Below, piece by piece: positions 41,318-52,758 of a stretch of 64,000 nucleotides of DNA. The notes beneath the pieces are model-generated. The model worked only from the letters and a program-made list of their open reading frames with translations, did not search any database and was not told the origin of the DNA. Position numbers and translations under genes: made by a program. Location: the NCBI RefSeq assembly GCF_000194155.1, contig NZ_GL877884.1:1-64000 (forward strand). Direction: 5' to 3'. Positions within the stretch are counted from its first letter, which is position 1. Every line of letters starts with the position of its first letter. The stretch is from Saccharopolyspora spinosa NRRL 18395. Its GTDB lineage: Bacteria; Actinomycetota; Actinomycetes; Mycobacteriales; Pseudonocardiaceae.

Positions 41318-43009
41318 TCAGAGCGGCTTCGAATCCTCTTCAGCCGGAACGACTTCCAGCTGGAAGTCCCCTCCGTGGCGTTCGGTACCGGCGATGACCG
41401 CCTGCTCCAGCACCTGCGCGCCCTTCTCGCCGCGCTGCATCAGCGGGTCCGCACGCAGGTCCTTCATCAGCGCCACGCACAGCAGCACCATCACCACCGC
41501 GAACGGCGCCGACGCCAGGAAGGTCATGTTCTGGATGCCGCTGAGCGCGTTCTCCCCGCCGACGATGAGCATGATCGCGGCCACCGCACCCGTCGCCGCG
41601 CCCCAGAACACCACCATCCACCGCTTCGGCTCGATCGAACCGCGCTGCGACAGCGTGCCCATCACCACCGACGCCGCGTCCGCGCCGGAGACGAAGAAGA
41701 TCGCGACCAGGACCATCACCAGCACCGTGGTGATCGCCGACAGCGGCAGCGTCTCCAGCACCCGGAAGGTCTGCGCCTCTTCGCCGCCGCTGCGGAACAC
41801 GTCGACGCCGCCCTGCTGCACCCGGATCGAGCTGCCACCGAAGATCGCGAACCACACCAGGCTCACCGCGCTCGGCACCAGGATCACACCGGTGACGAAC
41901 TGCCGGATCGTGCGGCCCCGGCTGATCCGCGCGATGAACATGCCGACGAACGGCGTCCACGAGATCCACCACGCCCAGTAGAAGATCGTCCAGCTGGACA
42001 GCCAGTCGTTCATCGCCGCGCCGCCGGTGGCGCCGGAGCGGGAGGCCATCTCGCCGAAGTCGCGCAGGTAGACGCCGATCGAGGTGGGCAGCAGGTCGAG
42101 GATGAACACCGTCGGGCCGACCACGAACACGAAGATCGCCAGCAGCGCGGCCAGCACCATGTTGATGTTGGACAGCCACTGGATGCCCTTGGCCACGCCG
42201 GACACCGCCGAGAAGATGAAGCAGATCGTCAGCACCACGATGATCAGCACCAGCACCGTGTTGCCGATCCCGCTGATCCAGCCGGCCGACTGCATGCCGC
42301 TCTGGATCTGCAGCGTCCCCAGCCCCAGCGAGGCCGCCGAGCCGAACAGCGTCGCGAACAGCGCGAGGATGTCGATCAGCTTGCCGATCGGGCCCTCCGC
42401 GCCCCGCTTGCCGATCAGTGACGTGAACACGGCACTGATCAGCTGCTTGCGACCGCGCCGGAAGCTGCAGTACGCGATGGACAGCCCGACGACGGCGTAG
42501 ATGGACCACGGGTGCAGCGTCCAGTGGAACAGCGACGTCGCCATCGCGGTCTCCACCGCCGCCTCGCTCAGCGGTTCCACGGTGCCGGGCGGCGGTTCGA
42601 CGAAGTGCGCCAGCGGTTCTGCGACGCCGAAGAACATCAGGCCGATGCCCATGCCGGCGCTGAACATCATCGCGATCCACGACACGGTGCGGAATTCCGG
42701 CTGCTCGCCGTCCTGCCCCAGCGGGATCGCGCCGTAGCGGCTGATCGCCAGCCACAGCGCGAACACCACGAACCCGGTCGCGGCGAGCACGAAACCCCAG
42801 CCGATGTTGGTCACCAGCCAGGACAACGCGGCGGACGAGACCCGCGCCAGCGAATCGGTGGAGAACACGCCCCAGCAGACGAAGAAGATCGTGATCGCGG
42901 CGGTGACCCCGAAGATCACGAAGTCGGTGCGGGCCGAGTGCTCGGCGGCGAACGCGGCGGGTGACTGCGGTATGCCCGTCTTCTCTGGTTCCGAGGCCTT
43001 CCTGGTCAT
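41318..43009 (-). CDS. BCCT-family betaine/choline/carnitine transporter
   Basis: The 563-residue protein with 12 transmembrane segments carries the BCCT hallmarks GMGIGLMFFGVAEPLAHF, FHWTLHPWSIYAVVGL and the Trp-rich SSWTIFYWAWWISWTPFVGM. It imports osmoprotectants with sodium or protons. The cytosolic N-terminus and the charged C-terminal tail suggest osmosensing. GGAGGCGGGG before ATG 43009 fixes the start. Confidence 0.93.
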   Translation of the reverse strand: MTRKASEPEKTGIPQSPAAFAAEHSARTDFVIFGVTAAITIFFVCWGVFSTDSLARVSSAALSWLVTNIGWGFVLAATGFVVFALWLAISRYGAIPLGQDGEQPEFRTVSWIAMMFSAGMGIGLMFFGVAEPLAHFVEPPPGTVEPLSEAAVETAMATSLFHWTLHPWSIYAVVGLSIAYCSFRRGRKQLISAVFTSLIGKRGAEGPIGKLIDILALFATLFGSAASLGLGTLQIQSGMQSAGWISGIGNTVLVLIIVVLTICFIFSAVSGVAKGIQWLSNINMVLAALLAIFVFVVGPTVFILDLLPTSIGVYLRDFGEMASRSGATGGAAMNDWLSSWTIFYWAWWISWTPFVGMFIARISRGRTIRQFVTGVILVPSAVSLVWFAIFGGSSIRVQQGGVDVFRSGGEEAQTFRVLETLPLSAITTVLVMVLVAIFFVSGADAASVVMGTLSQRGSIEPKRWMVVFWGAATGAVAAIMLIVGGENALSGIQNMTFLASAPFAVVMVLLCVALMKDLRADPLMQRGEKGAQVLEQAVIAGTERHGGDFQLEVVPAEEDSKPL

Positions 43010-43110
43010 GGTCCCCGCCTCCTCGTCACGCACTGCGAAGCCGGATCAACGGTCACGCCGGGGCGGTATCTCGGCAACTCAGAAGCAACGACGTCCCGGC
43101 TGGCCAAGCG

Positions 43111-43164
43111 CCGTGAGCACTTTCAGGTGCTATGACAGTGCTATGACACCCAACGTGCTCACGG
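43111..43164. other. Stem-loop with tandem TGCTATGACA repeat
   Basis: Perfect 10-bp arms CCGTGAGCAC and GTGCTCACGG (43111-43120 and 43155-43164) enclose two direct copies of TGCTATGACA (43128-43137 and 43139-43148). It lies 37 bp past the mfd stop and about 100 bp before the transporter start. It could terminate mfd transcription, or be a regulator site or leader structure for the BCCT gene. Confidence 0.5.
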
Positions 43165-43200
43165 CCGTTCACCAGGCGAAACCTGCGCGGCTGGGCGGGT

Positions 43201-46797
<3,597 letters not shown>

Positions 46798-46953
46798 GGA
46801 GCTACCTCGCAGCAAGACATGGCGAATGCGGGCACACCCCTACCCGGGACCAACGCCAACACCGGGAGGGGCATCGGGTTCCAGACTACGACCCGGGTGC
46901 GACACGAACGCGATGGCCCGAACGCGTTACATGGCCGATGTCACACTGTGCGC

Positions 46954-48150
46954 ATGCTGCTGCGCCGGTCCGCCGCGTTCGCCCTGCTGCTGCCCCTGAT
47001 CAGCGGCTTGATCGGGTGCACCAGCGCGGACAGCACCGATCGGCCCGCACCGGCGAGCACGGCGGCCTCGGCACCGTCGGCGCTGCGCGTCGAGATCGTC
47101 GCGGCCGGGCTCGAGCACCCCTGGGACATAGGGTTCCTGCCGGATGGCACCGCGCTGGTCAGCCAGCGCCCCGGCAGGCTCGTGCTGCTCGCCGATCATC
47201 GACCGGGCGCGCTGGTGCGGCCCGTGCAGGCGGACTTCGGCGATGTGCTCGCGGAAGGCGAAGGCGGCCTGATGGGTCTGCTGGTGCACCCGTCATTCGC
47301 CGCCAACCGGCGGTTCATCACCTGCCAGACAAACCAGGAGAACGGCACGCCCGTGGACATCCGGCTGATCACCTGGCGGCTTTCCGAGGACGGCTCGCGC
47401 GCGGATCGGGTCGGGAATCTGCTCATCGGGCTGCCGGTGAACCGCAGCGGACGGCACTCCGGCTGCCGGCTGGCGCTGGCCGAAGACGGAGCGCTGCTGG
47501 TGAGCACCGGGGACACGGCGCGGCCCACGATCGCGCAGGACCGCGGCTCGCTCGGCGGCAAGGTGCTGCGAGTGAACATCGACACCGGCGCTCCCCTGCC
47601 GGACAACCCGTTCATCGCGTCACCGAACCCGAGCGAGCGGTTGCTCTACACCTACGGGCACCGCAACCCGCAGGGCGTCGCGCCGCGGCCCGGCGGTCAG
47701 GTGTTCGTCGCGGAGCACGGGCCGGACGTCGACGACGAGATCAACCTGCTGCGGCCGGGCGGGAACTACGGCTGGGATCCGTCGCGCGGCGGCACCGAAT
47801 CCTCTTACGACGAGTCGGTGCCGATGACCGATCTACGCCGATTCCCAGACGCTGTCAAGGCGGTCTGGTCGTCGGGGGACCGAACGGAAGCCGTTTGCGC
47901 CGCGACGTTCCTGACCGGTCCGCAGTGGAAGCGCTTCGACGGGATGCTGGCGGTCACGGCGCTCAAGGGCAGCAAGCTGCTGCTGTTCGGGGTCCAGCCG
48001 GACGGCTCGGTACACCAGGTGGAGATCCCGCCCGAACTCGACGACACCCACGGCCGGCTCAGAGCCGCCCGCCAAGGCCCCGACGGCGCCCTCTACATCA
48101 CCACGTCCAACGGCACCGACGACAAGGTCCTCCGCATCACGGCATCCTGA
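46954..48150 (+). CDS. PQQ-type sugar dehydrogenase-like lipoprotein
   Basis: The 398-residue exported lipoprotein has lipobox-like SGLIGCTSA and a six-bladed propeller of the glucose/sorbosone dehydrogenase family. Motifs are LEHPWDIGFLPDG, GEGGLMGLLVHPSF, GHRNPQGVAPRP and EHGPDVDDEINLLRPGGNYGW. It probably oxidises a sugar outside the cell with PQQ. It is divergent from mfd, and the start may be leaderless. Confidence 0.85.
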   Translation: MLLRRSAAFALLLPLISGLIGCTSADSTDRPAPASTAASAPSALRVEIVAAGLEHPWDIGFLPDGTALVSQRPGRLVLLADHRPGALVRPVQADFGDVLAEGEGGLMGLLVHPSFAANRRFITCQTNQENGTPVDIRLITWRLSEDGSRADRVGNLLIGLPVNRSGRHSGCRLALAEDGALLVSTGDTARPTIAQDRGSLGGKVLRVNIDTGAPLPDNPFIASPNPSERLLYTYGHRNPQGVAPRPGGQVFVAEHGPDVDDEINLLRPGGNYGWDPSRGGTESSYDESVPMTDLRRFPDAVKAVWSSGDRTEAVCAATFLTGPQWKRFDGMLAVTALKGSKLLLFGVQPDGSVHQVEIPPELDDTHGRLRAARQGPDGALYITTSNGTDDKVLRITAS

Positions 48151-48153
48151 ACC

Positions 48154-48290
48154 GCAAGTTCCATTGAAATCGGACCGTCGATTTCAATGGAAATCGCGGC
48201 CCTCCGGCGCGTCAGCCCCCGACACGCCGGCTGCTGTGGACAACTCCCCCAATTTCAATGGAAATCGGACCGTCGATTTCCATTGAAATT
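48154..48290. repeat. Two head-to-head hairpin units of the TTTCMATKGAAA family
   Basis: Two inverted-repeat units are present. The first (48154-48197) has about 19-bp arms with two mismatches; the second (48251-48290) has perfect 17-bp arms, AATTTCAATGGAAATCG and its complement. Both have the same centre GACCGT. They lie between convergent genes, just after the dehydrogenase stop codon. Confidence 0.85.
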
Positions 48291-48337
48291 GCGGGAGAAC
48301 AGGCGCACCGGTGCGTCTGGGCTGGGACGTTGCGGGG

Positions 48338-49006
48338 TCACTTCGTCGAGAGGCGGGGTTTGTGCTCCAGGTGGGACAGGCCGTTCCAGGCGAGGTTCAC
48401 CAGGTGCGCGCCGACCTCTTCCTTCTTCGGCTTGCGCGCCTCAAGCCACCACTGGCCGGTCAGCGCCACCATGCCCACCAGCGCCTGGCTGTACAGCGGG
48501 GCTAGCTTCGAGTCGTAGCCCCGCGCGCTGAACTGAAGGCCGAGGATGTGCTCGACCTGGCTCGCGATGTCGTTGAGCAGGCTGGAGAACGTGCCGCTGT
48601 TGCTGGCCACCGGCGAATCCCGCACCAGCACCCGGAAACCGTCGGTGTTGTTGTCGATGTAGTCCAGCAGCGCCCGCGCCGCTTGCTCCAGCAGTTCCCG
48701 CGGATGTCCCGCGGACAGGGCGGAGACGACCAGGTCCAGCAGGTTGCGCATCTCGCGGTCGACCACCACCGCGTAGACGCCTTCCTTGCCGCCGAAGTGC
48801 TCGTAGACGACCGGCTTGGACACCCCGGCGCGGTGCGCGATCTCCTCGATCGACGTGCCGTCGAAGCCCTTCTCCGCGAACAAGGCCCGGGCCACGTCCA
48901 GCAGCTGCTGCCGACGTTCCTTGCCCGTCATCCTGACCCGTGCGGTGCGGCCCTTCGGTCGCGCCTCCGGTTCGGGCGCAGTCCGCCCGCGTCGCCGTGA
49001 TACCAC
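48338..49006 (-). CDS. TetR-family transcriptional regulator
   Basis: The protein of about 220 residues has a helix-turn-helix (RRQQLLDVARALFAEKGFDG, then IAHRAGVSKPVVYEHFGGKE) after a basic N-terminus. It occupies the place of Rv1019 beside mfd. A -10-like TAGGGT ends 7 nt before GTG 49006, suggesting a leaderless transcript; GTG 49012 is an alternative. Because the desaturase gene upstream has a terminator and a dyad operator, this regulator may control fatty-acid desaturation, by inference. Confidence 0.88.
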   Translation of the reverse strand: MVSRRRGRTAPEPEARPKGRTARVRMTGKERRQQLLDVARALFAEKGFDGTSIEEIAHRAGVSKPVVYEHFGGKEGVYAVVVDREMRNLLDLVVSALSAGHPRELLEQAARALLDYIDNNTDGFRVLVRDSPVASNSGTFSSLLNDIASQVEHILGLQFSARGYDSKLAPLYSQALVGMVALTGQWWLEARKPKKEEVGAHLVNLAWNGLSHLEHKPRLSTK

Positions 49007-49063
49007 TCGCACAACCCTAAGGTGCGGGGCCGACACCGATGCGCTGGCCCGATGAAGATGAAA

Positions 49064-49097
49064 GAGTGCCCGCGCGAACGCCGCTGCGCGGGCACTC
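49064..49097 (-). terminator. Terminator of the desaturase gene
   Basis: Perfect 12-bp arms (49064-49075 and 49086-49097) with a 10-nt loop lie 14 bp after the desaturase stop and separate it from the TetR gene. Confidence 0.7.
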
Positions 49098-49111
49098 CTG
49101 GAGCCGGGCGG

Positions 49112-50080
49112 TCAGCCCTTGTACTCGGTGACCGAGATGCGGGCCAGCCGCTTCTCGTTGGACCAGCGGACGTTCCAGGCCCAGCCGAGCTTCTCGAAGA
49201 TCCAGATCACCCGCGCCGAGATGTCGATCTGGCCGCGTAGCACGCCGTGCCGGGCGCAGGTCGGGTCGGCGTGGTGCAGGTTGTGCCAGGACTCGCCGAA
49301 GGACAGGATCGCTAGCGGCCAGAAGTTCGCCGCCTTGTCCCGGCTCTTGAACGGCCGCTCGCCGATCATGTGGCAGATCGAGTTCACCGACCACGTGATG
49401 TGGTGCAGGAAGGACACCCGGACCAGACCGGCCCAGAAGAACGCGGTGAACGCGCCCCACAGCGACCAGGTGAACAGCCCGCCCAGCACACCGGGCAGCA
49501 GAAGGCTGAGGGCCGTCCACAGCGGGAACAGCCGGTTGACCTTCACCAGCGCTTCGTCCTTGAGCAGGTCCGGCGCGAAGCGGTCCTCGTTGGTCAGGTC
49601 GCGCTCGAACAGCCAACCCATGTGCGCATGCCAGAAGCCCTTCGCCAGCGCGGCGGGCGAGCTGCCGAAGCGCCACGGCGAGTGCGGGTCGCCCTCGCGG
49701 TCGGAGAAGGCGTGGTGCCGGCGGTGGTCGGCGACCCACGTGATCGCCGGGCCCTGCACGGCCATCATGCCGAAGATCGCCAACGCGATCTTGACGCCGT
49801 GCTTGGCCTTGAACGAGCTGTGCGTGAAGTACCGGTGGAAACCGACCGTCACGCCGAGTCCCGACGCGACGTAGAAGACCAGCGCCAAGCCGATGTCGAC
49901 CCAGCCAAGGCCCCAGCCCCAGGCCGCCGGCACCGCCAGCACGAGTGCGAGGAACGGCACCAGGACGAACACGTACACCGCCAGCTGCGCCACCCAGGGT
50001 CGGGTGCCCGCGGTCAGCGGCTTCGGCCCGGACTCCGCGCGGGCCTCTGTAGGGGCAACGCGCTCGGTTGCTGCGGTCAT
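49112..50080 (-). CDS. Acyl-CoA/lipid delta-9-type fatty acid desaturase
   Basis: The 322-residue membrane di-iron enzyme has the three histidine boxes HRYFTH (about residue 95), HRRHH (about 130) and HNLHH (about 265), and four hydrophobic segments. It introduces a double bond into acyl chains to adjust membrane fluidity. GAGGT upstream of ATG 50080 sets the start. Earlier in-frame codons are not conserved. The strong dyad at 50173-50192 is its likely operator. Confidence 0.9.
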   Translation of the reverse strand: MTAATERVAPTEARAESGPKPLTAGTRPWVAQLAVYVFVLVPFLALVLAVPAAWGWGLGWVDIGLALVFYVASGLGVTVGFHRYFTHSSFKAKHGVKIALAIFGMMAVQGPAITWVADHRRHHAFSDREGDPHSPWRFGSSPAALAKGFWHAHMGWLFERDLTNEDRFAPDLLKDEALVKVNRLFPLWTALSLLLPGVLGGLFTWSLWGAFTAFFWAGLVRVSFLHHITWSVNSICHMIGERPFKSRDKAANFWPLAILSFGESWHNLHHADPTCARHGVLRGQIDISARVIWIFEKLGWAWNVRWSNEKRLARISVTEYKG

Positions 50081-50172
50081 ACTCAATACCTCGAATGGCG
50101 TTGGGGAGGTGGGAAAACTGCGGTCAGCCCCGGGAATCACGGCCCCGCAACACCTCCACCCTACGGGACCGT

Positions 50173-50192
50173 AACCTACGCAAGCGTAAGTT
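50173..50192 (-). promoter_or_regulatory. 20-bp dyad operator upstream of the desaturase gene
   Basis: AACCTACGCAAGCGTAAGTT is symmetric at nine of ten base pairs (TACGC-AA-GCGTA with AAC/GTT outside). It lies 93 bp before the desaturase start. The TetR protein encoded two genes away on the same strand is a candidate ligand. Confidence 0.6.
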
Positions 50193-50497
50193 CTTTGATG
50201 CCGAATCGTCACCCCCGGCCCCAAAATTGCGGCGTGTCGCACCCACTCGGGCGTGTCCGAATCGCCCTTGTTCACCCGAACAGCCGTGATCTTGAACGCA
50301 ACCATGCGACAGCTCGGTACGTCACATACACGTGCCAGCCCTCGACGAAACCCGCGAACAAACCAGCCCGACGCCGACCCGGCAGCCAGGGCATGCCACG
50401 ATGTCGGCCGGGTACCACCGCCTGTCAGCCCGGGCCGGTAGGCTCGGGTACCGGTGCCAGGAGTCGCATGCTGGCACTGCGGGCCAACAGCACCCGA

Positions 50498-50568
50498 TCC
50501 GCCGTGGTGTAAAGGCAGCACCTCGGATTTTGGTTCCGATGGTCCAGGTTCGAATCCTGGCGGCGGAG
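50498..50568 (+). tRNA. tRNA-Gln(UUG)
   Basis: The acceptor stem TCCGCCG/CGGCGGA (50498-50504 and 50561-50567) is perfect. The anticodon stem TCGGA/TCCGA encloses TTTTGGT with anticodon TTG, and the T arm CCAGG-TTCGAAT-CCTGG follows. The discriminator is G. A glutamine tRNA near glmU is also found in mycobacteria. Confidence 0.93.
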
Positions 50569-50645
50569 CGAGCGGTCCTCCCAGGTCCGATGCGGCGCGC
50601 GGCCGGCAACACCGCGCAGCGCGCCGCGCGGGCTGCCGGGGTGGA

Positions 50646-52406
50646 ATGGTGAACAGGGGGTGTGCGCCGCTGCGCGACGACACGACCGCCGTGCGCGATG
50701 ACCCGGTGGCCACGCTAAGCGAGGTGTCCGACGCGTGGCTGGTGGGACGCGCACGCGAACTCAACGCAGTCGGCCAGCACAGCGACACGGCCAGTCAGCG
50801 CTGCACCATCCGTGAAGCCGACAACCTGCTCGCCGAGGCCCAGCGACGCGGCGAACCGCGCATAGTCGGCCAACTCCTGCGGCACTGCGCCTCGATGCGG
50901 CTGGTGACACCCGGCCTCGTCGACAGCGCCGATCCCCTGCTCGACGAGCTCCTCATGCACACCCGGCGGCATGGACTGGACGTCCTGCTGGCCGATGCGC
51001 ACGCGCTGCGCAGTCGGCGCGCTCTGCTCGGCGGCAGCGAGGACACTGCGCTCACCGAGGTCGCGCACGGCCTGGCAATGCTCGACGACGAGCTGATCCC
51101 GGACCGCACGTTGGGCCGCCGGTCGTGGGAGCGTCTGCTGGCCACCTCGCTGATCGACATCGGCCTGGTGCTCACCCAGCTCGGCGTCTACGAGACGGCC
51201 GACGAGGTGATGACCCGCGCCCACCAGCGGATCCGGGAGAGCGGCGGCCCGCACGAGATCGCGGTGCACATGATCAACCGGTGCCGGATGCTGCTGGGCT
51301 GGGGACTGCGACTGGAGCGCATAGGGCAGCGCGAGGAGGCTACCGCCCGGTTCACCACCGCGTCGGCCATTGCGGTCGCGGTGGAGGGCCCGTGGCGCGA
51401 GTCGCTGTTCCCCCGGGTGTCCGACCGCCCCGCTGCCGAGCAGGTGCCGGTGCTCGGCGCCGCCCACGCGCTGGCGCAGCCACACGTGGAGCACATCGAG
51501 CGACTCAAGGTGCTGCGCGCCCTGGACCGGGCGATCCACCCGCGGGAGAAGATCATCGTCGCGATCGCGCTGTCCCGGTGCCTGACCCGCGCGGACCTCA
51601 GCAAAGAGGCGGTGCGTGTGCTGTCGGACACCCGCGCGGACACGGCCAGCGACACGTCGGAGCCGACCCTGCGCATTTCGCTGGCCCGCGAGTACGCGCA
51701 GCTGATCGAAGTCGGCACCGGAGTCACCCACGACGCGCTGCGGGACTACGCACTGGAGCTGGAGACCGAGCTGTGGACGATGCGCCAAGCCCGACTGTCC
51801 ACTTTGGTCACCAGGTTGGAGAACTCGCGGCTGATCCACCGGCACGACGCGATCACCCGGCAGGCCCTGCAGGACCCGCTCACCGGCCTATCGAACCGCC
51901 GCGCGCTGGACGACCGCCTGGAGACGCTGCTCAACACGCCCGATGCGCAGCCGCTCGCCGTGGCGCTGGTCGACCTCGACGGGTTCAAGGGCGTCAACGA
52001 CCGCTGCTCGCACGCGGAGGGCGACGACGTGCTGCGCACCGTCGCGATGACCCTGCGCGACACCCTGCGCACCGATGACTTCGTGGCCCGCTACGGCGGT
52101 GACGAGTTCGTCGTGCTGTTGCCTGGCGCGACCCTCGGTGCCGCGCAGGCCGCGCTGCAGCGCACCGCCGAGGCGGTCGACCGGCTGCCTGGCGAGCTCT
52201 CGCGCGGCGTGACCCTGTCGATCGGCGTCGTCGCGATGCGCCCGCAGGAATCGGCGGCGCAGGTGCTGGCGCGCGCGGATGCCGCGATGTACCAGGCGAA
52301 GCGCGACGGCGGCAATCGCGTCTCGGCGTTCTCCGGCGTGACTAACGACCCGCCGGACAGACCGGCCGAAGATCACTCGGTGTGGATCCCCCCGGACGCC
52401 CTCTGA
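50646..52406 (+). CDS. GGDEF-domain diguanylate cyclase with a helical sensor
   Basis: The 586-residue cytosolic protein has an N-terminal TPR-like helical region (about 1-400) and a C-terminal GGDEF domain (about 415-570). The active site ARYGGDEFVVLLPG is intact and an RxxD product-inhibition site (RTDD) lies five residues before GGDEF, so it should make cyclic di-GMP with feedback control. The upstream part resembles the sensor region of actinobacterial GGDEF/TPR proteins and contains no membrane segments. ATG 50646 is the likely start. It follows tRNA-Gln. Confidence 0.85.
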   Translation: MVNRGCAPLRDDTTAVRDDPVATLSEVSDAWLVGRARELNAVGQHSDTASQRCTIREADNLLAEAQRRGEPRIVGQLLRHCASMRLVTPGLVDSADPLLDELLMHTRRHGLDVLLADAHALRSRRALLGGSEDTALTEVAHGLAMLDDELIPDRTLGRRSWERLLATSLIDIGLVLTQLGVYETADEVMTRAHQRIRESGGPHEIAVHMINRCRMLLGWGLRLERIGQREEATARFTTASAIAVAVEGPWRESLFPRVSDRPAAEQVPVLGAAHALAQPHVEHIERLKVLRALDRAIHPREKIIVAIALSRCLTRADLSKEAVRVLSDTRADTASDTSEPTLRISLAREYAQLIEVGTGVTHDALRDYALELETELWTMRQARLSTLVTRLENSRLIHRHDAITRQALQDPLTGLSNRRALDDRLETLLNTPDAQPLAVALVDLDGFKGVNDRCSHAEGDDVLRTVAMTLRDTLRTDDFVARYGGDEFVVLLPGATLGAAQAALQRTAEAVDRLPGELSRGVTLSIGVVAMRPQESAAQVLARADAAMYQAKRDGGNRVSAFSGVTNDPPDRPAEDHSVWIPPDAL

Positions 52407-52423
52407 CGTCTTCCAGTGGTGCG

Positions 52424-52470
52424 CGAAGGGCCCCTTCGACCTGCCCAGTCGGGCGGAGGGCCCTCCGCCC
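52424..52470 (+). terminator. Double palindrome after the GGDEF gene
   Basis: CGAAGGGCCCCTTCG (52424-52438) and the perfect 20-bp palindrome GGGCGGAGGGCCCTCCGCCC (52451-52470) follow the stop codon closely and probably end transcription. The remaining bases to 52758 contain no gene. Confidence 0.6.
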
Positions 52471-52758
52471 ATGTCAGATCCCTGGTTCAGCGGCGTGTGA
52501 TCGGCCACAGCGGGCAGCGCCGCAGGGGTTCCGCGAATGCAGGGAAGATCACAAAGCCGCAGCTAGGGGGCTGACTCCGCACACGGAATACCAGCGGTCG
52601 GCGGTACCATCACATCCGCCGGACAGGCGCGCAGGGGCACCGGAGCCGAGGGGGCGGCGGCCCGGTTACCCTTCACCCGCTTGGACGCAACAGGCACTGT
52701 CGGCCCGACGGCTGATCGACGCCGCCGAGCCGCTTCTAGAGATCAAGGGAGAGCGCTG

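Noticed and set aside
41285-42421. His/Arg-rich plus-strand frame
   Set aside because: It is the complement of the BCCT transporter gene. Its composition reflects the reverse of hydrophobic codons.
43010-43200. c-di-AMP riboswitch upstream of the osmolyte transporter
   Set aside because: Only a simple stem with repeats is visible. The multi-helix ydaO architecture could not be built by eye.
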